The notes below the pieces were generated by a model, which was given only the letters and a program-made list of their open reading frames with translations, was not told where the DNA came from and ran no database searches. This document shows positions 33,509 to 43,125 of a DNA stretch of 64,000 nucleotides, in pieces; positions within the stretch are counted from its first letter, which is position 1; each line of letters begins with the position of its first letter. The stretch comes from an uncultured Pseudomonadota bacterium (lineage in GTDB: Bacteria > Myxococcota_A > UBA796 > SXON01), in the NCBI GenBank assembly GCA_903921785.1, contig CAIXRH010000084.1:28571-92570 (forward strand), given 5' to 3'. A program made the position numbers and the translations under genes.

Positions 33509-36402
33509 CAGAAGCCGCCGAAGCCCAAGGTGTACACCGTGGAGCCGCTGCCCCAGGCGAGATCGTCCCAGCCGTCGCCGTCCTGGTCGCCGATGAAGTC
33601 GAGGCTGAACTTGCCGCCCGCGACGGTCAGGTCCGCGTCGTTGTTGGTGGCGCTCCCGCTCAGCGGCCCCCAGAAGATGCGGCCGGTGTTGTCGCCGGCG
33701 CCGGTGCTCAGGGAGCTGCCGACCCGGGTGTAGTAGCCGTGGGCGAAGCCGAGGTCCGCGTCGCCGTCCTGGTTCACGTCGTGCGCGGTGAGCCAGCCGC
33801 CCACCCGATCGTTGGCGTCCACCCCGACGATCGCTGCCGTGGCGGAGGTGTACGCGATGCTGCCCGCGGAGGGCCCGTTGAACACGAAGATCGCGCCCGC
33901 CGCGGTGGTCGCGCCCGAGGCGTACTGCGGCGAGCCGATGTAGAGGTCCATGGCGCCGTCGCCGTTGTTGTCGCCCGCCGCGACCGAGTAGCCGAACCAG
34001 CCCGAGGCCCCCGAGTACTTGGTGTCGGCGTCGGTGAGCGCGAGCGTCCCGGTGATCGGCCCGTCGTACACGTACACGGCGGCGGTGCCGCGGGAGCCGA
34101 TGCTGAGGTCCTCGGTCCCGTCCCCGTTGACGTCGGCGGCGAGGAGCGAGGTGCCGATGCGATCCCCATAGGCGGCGCCGTTGATGGTCGCCAGCGGCGC
34201 GGCCGTGGCGAGCCCGCCGGTCGCCGCGCCGGACTCGATCCACACCACGCCGGAGTACGCCACGGCGCCCGTGCCGGCCTGCGCGGCGATCACCGCCTCG
34301 CCGATGTTGTCGCCGTTCTGGTCATCGAGGAGGGCGACCTCGTCGGCGATCCAGGAAGAAGCAGCCCCGTCCCAGCGGGCCTGGGCGGCCGAGACGCTGG
34401 TGTCGGAGAGCGCACCTGTGAACAGGTACGCGGCGCCGGCGCTGGCCCCACCGTCCGCCGCGTCGGGCGCGCCGACGAGCAGGTCCGCGTAGCCGTCGCC
34501 GTCGATGTCCCGCGCGGCGAGGGAGTGGCCGAAGCTCCCCGCGATGTCGTCGTCGGCGACCTCGATGTCGGACGCCATGTCCACCGTGCCGGTGGACGGG
34601 CCGCGGACGACGAAGACGGCGCCGTAGTCGTCCGCCGCGGAGGCGGCGCCAGGGGGCGCGTACTCGATCGAACCCCAGAAGGCGTCGTCCACCCCGTCGT
34701 TGTCGGCGTCCGCCCAGGCCAGGGACTGGTAGTTCCATGTGTTCAGCGAGCGTGAGGCGTCGGCGTCGCTCGTGGCGATCGAGCTGCCCCAGGTGTCGCA
34801 GGTGGCGAGGGCGGCGGCTTCGGTGCCGGAGCAGTCGTTGACCACGCCGTCCCCGCAGACCTCGGTCGCGCCCGGGTAGACGCCGACGTTGGTGTCGTCG
34901 CAGTCGTCGCCACTGCTGGTGGAGCCGGAGGGCGCCGTGCAGGCGGTGGTGGAGGTCGTCGCGTCGCCGTGGCCGTCGCCGTCGGCGTCGGTGTACCAGG
35001 TCGACGCGCCCACGCCCTCGTCGACCGTGCCGTTGCAGTTGTCGTCTACGCTGTTGCACGCCTCGGTGGCGCCGGGGTGGACGGAGGCGCTGGTCTCGTC
35101 GCAGTCGCCGCCGGTGGAGACCCAGGTTGCCCCTGGATCGGTGCAGGCCACGCTGGGGCTCCCGGTGTCTCCGTAGGTGTCCCCGTCGGTGTCCTCGTAC
35201 CAAGTGACCGCGTCCACCGCGCTGTCGTCGACCACGCCGTCACAGTCTTCGTCGACGAGGTCGCAGGTCTCGGTGGCGCCGGGGTGGATCCCCGAGTCGC
35301 CGTCGTCGCAGTCCGTGGAATTACTCACGTAGCCGGCGGCGGCGAAGCAGCTGGTGGTGGTGACCGCCAGGTCCCCGAAACGGTCGCCGTCGGTGTCGGC
35401 GTAGAAGGTGGCCTTGTCGGTGGCGTTGTCGTCGGCGGTGCCGTCGCAGTCTTCGTCGACGTAGTCGCAGGTCTCGGTGGCGCCGGGGTGCACGTTGACG
35501 TCGGTGTCGTCGCAGTCGGTCGCGTCGGTGGTGTAGCCCACGGGCCGGGTGCACGCGGCGGCCGTGGCGGTCGCGCTGCCGTAGCCGTCATTGTCCGCGT
35601 CGGCGTAGTACGTCGACGCGTCCACCGCGCCGTTGTCGGCGGTGCCGTCGCAGTCGTTGTCGATCCCGTCGCAGGTCTCGGTGAGGCCGGGGGCGGCGGT
35701 CGCGTCCGTGTCGTCGCAGTCGTCGCCGACGAGCACCGTGCCGGGGGCGGGATCGCAGGTGGCGGCGCCGGTCGCGGGGTCGCCGTGGCCGTCGTTGTCG
35801 GCGTCGGTGTACCAGGTGTCGGCGTCGGGGTCTTCGTCGGTGGACCCGTCGCAGTCGTCGTCGGCGCCGTTGCAGCGTTCGGGCGCGTTGGGGTGGACGT
35901 CGGGATCGTTGTCGTCGCAGTCGCGGTCGTTGGTGACGTCGCCGGCGGGCATCGAGCACGCGAGCACGGCCGCGGCGGGATCGCCGTAGTGGTCGCCGTC
36001 GAGGTCCGGGTAGTACGTGCTCGCGTCGGTGGCTTCGTCGTCCACCGTGCCGTCGCAGTCGTTGTCGACGAGGTCACAGACCTCCGCGTTCCCCGGGAAA
36101 GCGTCGGGATCGAGGTCGTCGCAGTCGTCGCCGACGGCGATGAAGCCGGCGGGCGCGTAGCAGGCGAGCTCGGCGGACGCGGGATCGCCGTGGCCATCGG
36201 CGTCGGCATCGCGATACCAGTTCGTGCCGTCGGTCCCGTCGCCGCAGGCGCCGCCGGTCTCGCCCGTTTCCGCGGTATCCCCGGTTCCCGAGTCGGAACC
36301 CGCGGTGTCGGCGGTGTCGTCGCCCGGGGATTTTCCGCTGTCGGTGGGCGTGGCGCAGGCGGCGAGCAGGGCGAGGCAGAACGACGGTACGAGCGTACGC
36401 AC
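33508..36402 (-). CDS. Large MopE/FG-GAP repeat surface lipoprotein
   Basis: About 964 residues. The start was put at GTG 36402, with GGAG six bases upstream, rather than GTG 36420. The signal peptide ends in a lipobox (ALLAAC). After an Asp/Thr/Gly linker come seven tandem units of about 65 residues (about residues 65-520), each with WYxDADxDGxGD, a Cys, DCDDxD and CDxxDxDCDG. These are the calcium-binding, Cys-paired units of MopE-type metal-binding proteins; in the last one DCDG has become DCSG. The second half has about seven FG-GAP/VCBS beta-propeller-like units (ADADNDGVDDAFWGS, DIDGDGYADLLVGAP, DVNGDGTEDLSIGS). It is very probably a Ca-stabilised protein on the outer surface, an adhesion or matrix factor. 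Confidence 0.85.
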   Translation of the reverse strand: MRTLVPSFCLALLAACATPTDSGKSPGDDTADTAGSDSGTGDTAETGETGGACGDGTDGTNWYRDADADGHGDPASAELACYAPAGFIAVGDDCDDLDPDAFPGNAEVCDLVDNDCDGTVDDEATDASTYYPDLDGDHYGDPAAAVLACSMPAGDVTNDRDCDDNDPDVHPNAPERCNGADDDCDGSTDEDPDADTWYTDADNDGHGDPATGAATCDPAPGTVLVGDDCDDTDATAAPGLTETCDGIDNDCDGTADNGAVDASTYYADADNDGYGSATATAAACTRPVGYTTDATDCDDTDVNVHPGATETCDYVDEDCDGTADDNATDKATFYADTDGDRFGDLAVTTTSCFAAAGYVSNSTDCDDGDSGIHPGATETCDLVDEDCDGVVDDSAVDAVTWYEDTDGDTYGDTGSPSVACTDPGATWVSTGGDCDETSASVHPGATEACNSVDDNCNGTVDEGVGASTWYTDADGDGHGDATTSTTACTAPSGSTSSGDDCDDTNVGVYPGATEVCGDGVVNDCSGTEAAALATCDTWGSSIATSDADASRSLNTWNYQSLAWADADNDGVDDAFWGSIEYAPPGAASAADDYGAVFVVRGPSTGTVDMASDIEVADDDIAGSFGHSLAARDIDGDGYADLLVGAPDAADGGASAGAAYLFTGALSDTSVSAAQARWDGAASSWIADEVALLDDQNGDNIGEAVIAAQAGTGAVAYSGVVWIESGAATGGLATAAPLATINGAAYGDRIGTSLLAADVNGDGTEDLSIGSRGTAAVYVYDGPITGTLALTDADTKYSGASGWFGYSVAAGDNNGDGAMDLYIGSPQYASGATTAAGAIFVFNGPSAGSIAYTSATAAIVGVDANDRVGGWLTAHDVNQDGDADLGFAHGYYTRVGSSLSTGAGDNTGRIFWGPLSGSATNNDADLTVAGGKFSLDFIGDQDGDGWDDLAWGSGSTVYTLGFGGF

Positions 36403-36450
36403 AGGGGACTCCGGGGCCACGCCCCGGTTAACGCGATGTGGCGTCGCGGC

Positions 36451-37371
36451 TCACCGCGCGACCGACAGCTCGTCGCGCTTCTCGCGCAGCTCGTCCACGA
36501 TCGGGCTCTGCCACGACATCCGGTTGGCGAACGCCACCCCGTGGTCGTAGAGGGTGTACGCCTTCGTGCGCGGCCCGTTGGCTTTCTCGGCGAGCTCCCG
36601 GGTGTAGATCGCGGCTTCGTCCTCGGTGAGCTTCGCCGGCGGCGGGGCGTGGGCGAGGTCGTCGGCGAGGTCGGCATAGGTGTCGCCCACCCGCAGGAGC
36701 GACGCGGTGATCCACTCCGGCTCCTCCGTCTTGATGATCTGGAACAGCTCGGCTTCCACCTGCTTGAGCATGCGGACGCGCTGCACGAGCGCGTGGTGGT
36801 CGGCCCAGTCGCGGCCGCGTAGCTCCCACTGCTCCGCGCGGTGCGCCTGCACCGCGAGCACGGCGAACCGTCCGCGGCCGATCATCCACGCGTGGCGTTT
36901 GGGGTCGGCGACCCGCTTGATCCCGCTCTGGACGAGGTGTACGCCCCGGTTGAACCGCCCCTGGTGGATGTCGATGACCCCCTGCTCGATGCGCAGCACC
37001 GGCACGAACTCGGGGTTGAGGCTCGATGCGGTCAAGAGCGCGTGGAGCTCCGCGCGGGCTTCGTCGATCCGCCCGAGGTCGTCGAGCACGACCGCGAGGT
37101 GGTACCGGGCCTCCATCCCCGCATCACCCCCGATGTCGATCGCGGCGCGGTAGTACGGCTCGGCGCCGGCCGGGTTCCAACGAAGGTCTTCGGCGAGGCC
37201 GCGCTCGAGGTTCCAGCGGCCTTCTTCGCCCGGGTCGAGGAGCGGGTGGACGGTCTCGAGCAGCGCGGCGGCGCCGGCGTAGTCGCCAGACTCCCGCGCG
37301 GCGACGGCCTGGTCGAGGGTGCCGCCAAAACACAGCTGGACGAAGGCGAAGAGGAAGAGGAGGACCATCAT
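36451..37371 (-). CDS. TPR-containing exported protein
   Basis: 306 residues. A signal peptide (MMVLLFLFAFVQLCFGG) precedes four or five TPR-like helical pairs (LDQAVAARESGDYAGAAALLETV, AEPYYRAAIDIGGDAGMEARYHLAVVL, IDEARAELHALL), then a long helical part with many charged residues. It is probably periplasmic. The start ATG overlaps the stop of the O-antigen ligase-like gene (ATGA), and the gene is last in a run of four coupled minus-strand genes for polysaccharide work. A role in complex assembly is possible but unproven. Confidence 0.65.
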   Translation of the reverse strand: MMVLLFLFAFVQLCFGGTLDQAVAARESGDYAGAAALLETVHPLLDPGEEGRWNLERGLAEDLRWNPAGAEPYYRAAIDIGGDAGMEARYHLAVVLDDLGRIDEARAELHALLTASSLNPEFVPVLRIEQGVIDIHQGRFNRGVHLVQSGIKRVADPKRHAWMIGRGRFAVLAVQAHRAEQWELRGRDWADHHALVQRVRMLKQVEAELFQIIKTEEPEWITASLLRVGDTYADLADDLAHAPPPAKLTEDEAAIYTRELAEKANGPRTKAYTLYDHGVAFANRMSWQSPIVDELREKRDELSVAR

Positions 37372-38366
37372 GCCCGGCTCCGACCGCTACGCACGCTCGC
37401 GGTTCCCTCGATCATCACCCAGATCCACGCGGCACGCACCACCTCGAGGTCGCCGAAGGTGTCCTGGGTCAAGCCGCCGACCAGCACGCCGACGAGGCCC
37501 GCTCCCGCGCCGGGCGTCGCGGCCCCGAAGATTGTGGCGACGAGCAGCGTCGCCGCGGCCCAGCCCCCGGCGCCGAGCGTGGCGCCCAGCTGGATGAAGC
37601 TGTCATGGGCGTGGTTGGGGTACCAGAAGCCGGGTTGGAGCCGATCGTAGAGCGGGGCGCTCGCCGCCCGATAGCCCCCCGCGCCCGCGGTCCCGGGGGG
37701 CACGGAGAGCCCGCCCGTCCACAGGACGGCGCGCTGTTGAAGGTCGCCAGCGGGCGCGAACCACGCCAACCCGGTGAGGGTGGCCACCGCGCCGACAGCG
37801 GTCCCCGCCGCGGCCGGCAGTCCGAGCGCGACGAGCGTGGTGGCGGCGAGCGCGGCGGGCGCCGCGTCGCTCCGGGTAGCGAGCACCCCGGCGCCGATCA
37901 CCGCGGCGAAGCTCCAACGACGCCGAGCGAGCGCCACGCCGAGCGGCGGCAGCAGCGCGTAGGCCAGCGTGAGGTGATGCGACAGGGTCCCGGCGGCGGC
38001 GGCGCCTCGGGCGGCCTGGACGATGGCGTAGGCGGCGGCTGCGGCGGCGGCGGCGAGGCCGAGGGTGCGACGGCGTTCGGCGGTGCTCCCCGACGGCTCC
38101 AGGGCCCCGAGCGCCAGGAACGGGGCGAGGAGCCACGCGTGGCCGAGCGCCTCATGCACGTCCCCGCGAGCGAGGGCGCCGAGGGTCCACGTGCCGGCGA
38201 AGGTGACGGCGGCGGCGGTCCACGGGAGGGTGAAGGCCGCGCGTGCGCCGCCGGAGACGACGGCCAGGGCGAGCAGGAGCGCGAGGATGATCTCCTGGGC
38301 GCCGGTGGAGACCGGGAGGGCGATGAGCAGCGCCGTGGCGAGGAGATCGCGGAGGCGGGCGGTCAT
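37368..38366 (-). CDS. O-antigen ligase/polymerase-like membrane protein
   Basis: 332 residues with about ten membrane helices, Ala- and Leu-rich. The conserved loop NHAHDSFIQLGATLGAGG near residue 250 matches the PHN-type motif of the WaaL/Wzy family. This family joins O-antigen to lipid A core or polymerises repeat units on the periplasmic side. It is shorter than typical WaaL (about 400 residues). It is linked to a GT4 and a nucleotidyltransferase gene, which supports a role in surface polysaccharide. Confidence 0.75.
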   Translation of the reverse strand: MTARLRDLLATALLIALPVSTGAQEIILALLLALAVVSGGARAAFTLPWTAAAVTFAGTWTLGALARGDVHEALGHAWLLAPFLALGALEPSGSTAERRRTLGLAAAAAAAAYAIVQAARGAAAAGTLSHHLTLAYALLPPLGVALARRRWSFAAVIGAGVLATRSDAAPAALAATTLVALGLPAAAGTAVGAVATLTGLAWFAPAGDLQQRAVLWTGGLSVPPGTAGAGGYRAASAPLYDRLQPGFWYPNHAHDSFIQLGATLGAGGWAAATLLVATIFGAATPGAGAGLVGVLVGGLTQDTFGDLEVVRAAWIWVMIEGTASVRSGRSRA

Positions 38367-38380
38367 CGATCGGCCCGCCC

Positions 38381-39505
38381 TCACGCCCGCATGACCCGTT
38401 CGTACACATCCAACGTACGATCTGCGAGGTGATCCCAGGAGAAGTGCTCGACGGCGCGACGGCGCCCTGCCTCCCCGGCGGCCGCGAGCCAGGCCGGATC
38501 GGCGCGCTCGGCGTCGTGGAGTCCGTGCGCCCAGCGCTCGACGTCCTCGACCGGGAGCCGCCATGCGGCGGTGCCGCCGTGGGCCTCGTCGTTGGCCTGG
38601 ATGTCGGAGGCGAGGAGAGGGAGCCCGGCGGCCATCGCCTCCAAAAGCGCGACGGGCAGCCCCTCCACGCGGCTCGGGAAGACGAACCCCCGCGCGTGGG
38701 AGAGCAGCATGCGCTTCTCGAGCCCGAACCGGGGGCCGGTGAAGATCACCCGCCGCTCGTCCGCCCGGTGGCGAAGCGCGGCCGCGAACCCCGAGCTGTA
38801 GACCTCGCCGCCGGTGATCACCACCGGCAACGCGGAGCGGGCCCGACGCGCCGCTTCGACCAGGGTGTCGAGCCCCTTCTCGGGCACCAGCCGCCCGAGG
38901 AACAGGAAATACCGCCCGGGCTGGAGCATCGGGAAGATGCTCGGGTCCCACGCGACGGGCTCGTGGGGGTCCACGCCGTTGGGGATGACCTGCACGTCCC
39001 GCGCGCCGTGGTCCTCGCACCACGGTCGGAGCTCCTCCGAGACGGAGATCACGGCGTTGGCGTGGGCGACGCCGACGCGCGCGCCGGTCCGGAGCACGGC
39101 GCGGGCGGTGGCGCCCCACTTCGTCCGCTCCCAATCCCGGCCGTGGAGGGTGACCACGCTCCGCCGCCCGAGCGTGGGCGCCACGGGGGCGAACAGCGCG
39201 GGTCCGCAGGCGTGCAGGTGGACGATGTCATGGCGGAGGCACGCGCGGGGGGCGGCGAACGCGGTGTGGACGAAGGCCTCGCTGGAGCGACCGTAGATCG
39301 TGGGTGAATCGGCGAGACGAACGCCCTCTCGGTAACAATTCCCATGGGGGTTGTATCGCTCGCGGCAGTACACCGTGACGTGCACCCCGCGCCGGACCAG
39401 CCGCGGCGCCAAGGCGGCGACGTGCGCCTCCACGCCGCCTTCCGTGCCCCAGGGGCTCCGAAGGCCGGCGAAGGCGACGTAGAGTTGGTCCCGGGCAGGT
39501 CTCAC
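38381..39505 (-). CDS. Glycosyltransferase family 4
   Basis: 374 residues from GTG 39505. It is a GT-B enzyme: N-terminal domain with AGLRSPWGTEGGVEAHV (the glycine-rich acceptor loop), DIVHLHACGP and VVTLHGRDWERTKWG; C-terminal domain with VIPNGVDP, FLGRLVPEKGLDTLVEAARR and the EX7E motif in FPSRVEGLPVALLEAMAAG. It retains configuration and uses a nucleotide sugar of unknown identity. The GTG overlaps the stop of the nucleotidyltransferase gene (GTGA). Confidence 0.92.
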   Translation of the reverse strand: MRPARDQLYVAFAGLRSPWGTEGGVEAHVAALAPRLVRRGVHVTVYCRERYNPHGNCYREGVRLADSPTIYGRSSEAFVHTAFAAPRACLRHDIVHLHACGPALFAPVAPTLGRRSVVTLHGRDWERTKWGATARAVLRTGARVGVAHANAVISVSEELRPWCEDHGARDVQVIPNGVDPHEPVAWDPSIFPMLQPGRYFLFLGRLVPEKGLDTLVEAARRARSALPVVITGGEVYSSGFAAALRHRADERRVIFTGPRFGLEKRMLLSHARGFVFPSRVEGLPVALLEAMAAGLPLLASDIQANDEAHGGTAAWRLPVEDVERWAHGLHDAERADPAWLAAAGEAGRRRAVEHFSWDHLADRTLDVYERVMRA

Positions 39506-40356
39506 GACGGTACGCCCTCGGCGGCGCAGCGCGCTTCGTATTCCGCGTTCACCCAGCCGGAGAAGTCGTGGAGGTGGTTGGTGGCGACGGAGGGGCCCGC
39601 CTGGAAGCGCCGCGCCCGCTCGGACTCCGGCAGCCACCCGTACCGGCGGGCCCAGAACCCCTGGACGGAGCGGGCGCCGAGCGCCTCCAGCGCGGTGGGC
39701 GATGCGGCCTCGAGCGCCTGCTGAAGCCGAGGGGAGGGGAGCGGAGCCGCGGCCGCAGCGCGCTCCGTGGGGAACGCCCAGCCGGGCACCCGCTCCGCCG
39801 CCCAGGGGTTCGCGGCGAGGAGCGCTCCGCAGGCTTCGGGGCCGAACATCGGCACGGCCGTGGCGAGCTCGACCGCGTGGAACATCGAGCGCTGGGGCAG
39901 CGCGAGCGCGTCGGTGGCGAGGAGGTAGTTGGTGCAGAGCGCCTCGCGCGCGGCCTCGGGCAGCACCCGGCGGATCGCGTGAAGCCCCGCCTTCACCGTC
40001 CACACCCGGCCGGGCGCGACCAGGAGCAGGAAGTCCACGTCGCCGTCGGGGGCGGCGCTGCGTTTGCTCAGCGCGCCGGTGACGAGGACCCCGCGGACGA
40101 AGGGGAGCCGCGCCAGGAACGCGGCGGCGCGGCGAGCCCGCGGCCACTGGCGCTCGGCCTCCTCGGCGCGGGCGCGGCGGCGGGCGAGGTCGTCGGGGCG
40201 GCCGCGACGCCAGACCCAGCGGCCATCGTGGACGACGACGCCGGTCGCGGCGGCGGCGTGGAGCGCCGCTTCGGCGCCGGTGCCGACGAGGCTGGCGAGC
40301 TCGTCCACCCGCAGGGGGTGCCGGAACACGTCGAAGTACAACACCAGCCGCGCCAC
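39502..40356 (-). CDS. Nucleotidyltransferase-domain protein
   Basis: About 284 residues from GTG 40356. An ATG at 40425 would add 23 residues but run into the start of the divergent lipoprotein gene. The N terminus is a winged-helix-like segment (YFDVFRHPLRVDELASLVG). The catalytic part is of the minimal nucleotidyltransferase type, with VTGALSKRSAAPDGDVDFLLLV, where DVD provides two acidic metal ligands. A third acid is not evident. It probably adds a nucleotide to a small molecule or sugar; the genes around it point to polysaccharide synthesis. The C-terminal half is helical and not recognised. Confidence 0.7.
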   Translation of the reverse strand: MARLVLYFDVFRHPLRVDELASLVGTGAEAALHAAAATGVVVHDGRWVWRRGRPDDLARRRARAEEAERQWPRARRAAAFLARLPFVRGVLVTGALSKRSAAPDGDVDFLLLVAPGRVWTVKAGLHAIRRVLPEAAREALCTNYLLATDALALPQRSMFHAVELATAVPMFGPEACGALLAANPWAAERVPGWAFPTERAAAAAPLPSPRLQQALEAASPTALEALGARSVQGFWARRYGWLPESERARRFQAGPSVATNHLHDFSGWVNAEYEARCAAEGVPS

Positions 40357-40411
40357 ATCGTCGGCGCGCGCAACGCCGCCGCTCGGGGTATGCTCGGCAG
40401 CGGAGGAAGGA

Positions 40412-41464
40412 ATGCGCTTCGTCATGCTCTCTGTGCCGCTGGTTCTTGCCGTGGGTTGCCCGCAGCCCGAGGACTCTTCGTCCACCAGCGGGGAAACGGG
40501 GCAGGATACCGCGAGCGGCGGCGGTCAGGAGGACAATTGGCGTGCCTCCGGGGCCGGTGCTGCCTACTTCGCCGACGGCGTCGAGGACAACTCCCTGTTC
40601 ACCCTCAACCTTACCCGGGCGCTCCCCCCGCGGGAGGGTGAGCACTACTACGGCTTCGTGAGCTCCCCCACCAGCGGCCTGGTGCCCGTGGGCGAGATCA
40701 CCGTCGTCGGTGAGGACGTGAACTTCACGGCGGACATCGGCGAGAACGCCGTGGCCGAGGGCTTCAACCACTTCGAAGCCTGGCAGAGCGATGGAGACGG
40801 CAGCACTCCTGATGGCGACCCGGTGTGGTCGGGCGACGTGGACAGCACCGTCTTCTCCGTCCTCCAGCGCCTGCTCATCGCCAACCCCGACACGCCGTCT
40901 GGGGAAGGGTCGCTCCGCGCGTTGGAGACCCAGCTTGAGTTCCTCCGCGACGAAGCGACCGCGGCCGCCACCGGGGGCCTCGACATCACCGAGCTCAACC
41001 TCGTCGGCGAGAAGATCGGCAACGGCCTGGAAGACCCCACCGTGGACGCCAACAACGACGGCGACGACGACGTCTACGACAACAACTACGCCGTCGAGGC
41101 CGACGACGTGAAGGGAGACGGCGGGTACGTCGAGCTCATCCTCGCGGACTACAACGACGCCGCCGCGGCCGTGGACCCCCGGGACCCGATCCGCAGCTAC
41201 ATCGAGCAGGCGATCGACGGCGTTCAGCTCTGCGACTACCAGACCTCCCACTTCGCGGTGGCCTCGGCGCGCGGCGCGGGGAGCACCTCCAACGACTCCA
41301 TCGCCGTCTCGAACCTCGAGAGTGTGGCGGAGGACATGCAGAAGTACCTCGACGGCTTCGATGCCGACGGCAACGGCACCGAGGAGGACGACGAGATCGG
41401 CGTGGAGGACAGCATCATCCTCACCAGCCAGATGGCGTCGATGACGGTGGACGTCGCGAAGTAA
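40412..41464 (+). CDS. Lipoprotein with Asp-rich loops
   Basis: 350 residues with a very good ribosome site (GGAGGAAGGA, 40401-40410). The signal peptide ends in the lipobox LAVGC. After a Ser/Thr/Gly linker comes a beta domain (NNSLFTLNLTR..YYGFVSSPTSGLVPVGEITV) and a helical region. Two Asp-rich loops (DANNDGDDDVYDNN and DADGNGTEEDDE) may bind calcium. It resembles anti-sigma-like or surface lipoproteins only in layout; no family was recognised. Confidence 0.65.
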   Translation: MRFVMLSVPLVLAVGCPQPEDSSSTSGETGQDTASGGGQEDNWRASGAGAAYFADGVEDNSLFTLNLTRALPPREGEHYYGFVSSPTSGLVPVGEITVVGEDVNFTADIGENAVAEGFNHFEAWQSDGDGSTPDGDPVWSGDVDSTVFSVLQRLLIANPDTPSGEGSLRALETQLEFLRDEATAAATGGLDITELNLVGEKIGNGLEDPTVDANNDGDDDVYDNNYAVEADDVKGDGGYVELILADYNDAAAAVDPRDPIRSYIEQAIDGVQLCDYQTSHFAVASARGAGSTSNDSIAVSNLESVAEDMQKYLDGFDADGNGTEEDDEIGVEDSIILTSQMASMTVDVAK

Positions 41465-41476
41465 CCACGGCGTTCC

Positions 41477-42928
41477 TTGATCCTTCTCGGCCCGGTCTAC
41501 GCGGGGCTCCTGGGGCTGCTCGCGCTCCACGGGGCCCATCGTTGGTGGCTCGTGGCGCGCGCGCTGCGGGCTGCGCCCGTGCCTGAGCCGGAGCTGAGGT
41601 CGGAGCTGCCGACCGTGACGGTGCAGCTCCCCGTCTACAACGAGCCGGCCGTGGTCGCGCGGCTGGTGGACGCGGCGGCGGCGCTGGACTGGCCGCGCGA
41701 CCGCTTCGAGGTGCAGCTCCTCGACGACTCGACGGACGACACGGCGGAGCGCGCGGCTCCGGCCGTCGCGCGCGCCCGCGCCGCCGGGGTGCGCGTGAGC
41801 GTGCTTCGGCGCGCGGACCGCGCCGGGTTCAAGGCGGGCGCGCTCGCGGCGGGTCTGGCGCAGGCCTCCGGCGAGCTCATCGCGGTGTTCGACGCTGACT
41901 TCGTCCCGTCCCCCGACTTCCTCCGCCGGCTGGTGCCCCACTTCGGGGACCCCGCGGTGGGGATGGTCCAGGCCCGGTGGGGCCACCTCAACCCCGACGC
42001 CAGCGTGCTCACCCGTGGGCAGTCCCGCCTGCTCGACGCCCACTTTCGCGTCGAGCACCGCGGCCGCCACGGCGCCGGCTGCTGGTTCAACTTCAACGGC
42101 ACGGCCGGGGTGTGGCGCCGCGCGGCGATCGACGCGGCCGGCGGGTGGGCGGGCGACACGCTCACCGAAGACCTCGACCTCAGCTACCGCGCCCAGCTCG
42201 CGGGGTGGCGGTTCGTCTACCGGGACGACGTCGTCGTGCCGGCGGAGCTGCCCGAGACGATGACGGCGTTCCTCGCGCAACAGCGGCGCTGGGCGCGCGG
42301 GTCGGTGCAGACCTTCCGGAAGCTCGGCCGACGGCTCCTGGTGGCGGACGCGCCGCTGCGGCTCCGCGCCGAGGCGCTCCATCACCTCTCCAGCAACCTG
42401 GCGTGGCCGTTGGCGCTCGCCGTCTCCGGGATGCTGCCGCTGCTCGCCGCCGGGCGGGGTCCGGGTGGGGGGCTGCTCGACAGCCTGGGCACCGTCGCGT
42501 TCGTGGCGGCGAGCGGGTCGCACGCGGCGTTCCTCCTCGCCGCCGGCCGCGCGCGCCGAGGGGACGTGGCGCTGGCCCTGGTGTTGGCGCTCGGCCTGGC
42601 GTGGTCGCAGAGCGTGGCCGCGGTCGCGGGGCTGCTGGGTCCGGTGGGCACCTTCGTGCGCACGCCGAAGCTCGGCGGCGTGGCGGCCCGCGGACGGGGA
42701 GGGGAGCGGAGCGTGCCCGTGGAGCTCGGCCTCGCGCTGTGGCAGGGCTACGGAATCTTCGCGGCGATCACCGCGGGCAACCTTCGGGCGCTCCCCTTCC
42801 TGCTCTGGTTCTTCCTGGCGTACGGATGGGTGGCGTGGGGCCGACTCGGGTTCGGTCAGGCCGCCGCAGTGCGCGTGGACCAACCCCTGGACGTGCCCGG
42901 CCCGGGACTCGGGATTCCCGGGGGGTAG
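41477..42928 (+). CDS. Glycosyltransferase family 2, cellulose synthase-like
   Basis: 483 residues from TTG 41477. A first membrane helix is followed by a GT2 domain (about 50-285): VQLPVYNEPAVVARLVDAAA, LLDDSTDDT, AVFDADFVPSP with the DxD metal site, TEDLDLSYR with the catalytic acid, and the QxxRW motif as QQRRWARGS. Three or four membrane helices follow. These traits are those of processive inverting enzymes (cellulose and mannan synthase-like), which polymerise and pass a chain through the membrane. The donor sugar is unknown. It is probably part of the same surface-sugar region as the minus-strand GT4 and ligase. Confidence 0.88.
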   Translation: MILLGPVYAGLLGLLALHGAHRWWLVARALRAAPVPEPELRSELPTVTVQLPVYNEPAVVARLVDAAAALDWPRDRFEVQLLDDSTDDTAERAAPAVARARAAGVRVSVLRRADRAGFKAGALAAGLAQASGELIAVFDADFVPSPDFLRRLVPHFGDPAVGMVQARWGHLNPDASVLTRGQSRLLDAHFRVEHRGRHGAGCWFNFNGTAGVWRRAAIDAAGGWAGDTLTEDLDLSYRAQLAGWRFVYRDDVVVPAELPETMTAFLAQQRRWARGSVQTFRKLGRRLLVADAPLRLRAEALHHLSSNLAWPLALAVSGMLPLLAAGRGPGGGLLDSLGTVAFVAASGSHAAFLLAAGRARRGDVALALVLALGLAWSQSVAAVAGLLGPVGTFVRTPKLGGVAARGRGGERSVPVELGLALWQGYGIFAAITAGNLRALPFLLWFFLAYGWVAWGRLGFGQAAAVRVDQPLDVPGPGLGIPGG

Positions 42929-43125
42929 ACCGGCCGGTGCGGCGGCGGCCCGCCACGCTCGGCGCCGCCAAACCGTCCGCACCGCTCGGCGCTCCTGGGT
43001 GGGCCGCCCGATCGTTGCGCCTGGGCCGGCTGTATGGGGAAATCCCGATGTATGGCGCCCCCTTGACGAAGCTGTGGAACGCGGACCCTGCACGGCCCGG
43101 GCGGGTGTGCTACCCTCCGCCGCAA

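Noticed and set aside
33700..36300. Evenly spaced similar DNA units suggesting a CRISPR array
   Set aside because: The units are about 195 bp, diverged, and encode protein repeats in frame; there are no short identical repeats or cas genes.
38381..43093. 1570-codon minus-strand open frame
   Set aside because: Only its last 374 codons (GT4) are real. The rest runs opposite the lipoprotein and GT2 genes and through the nucleotidyltransferase gene in another frame.
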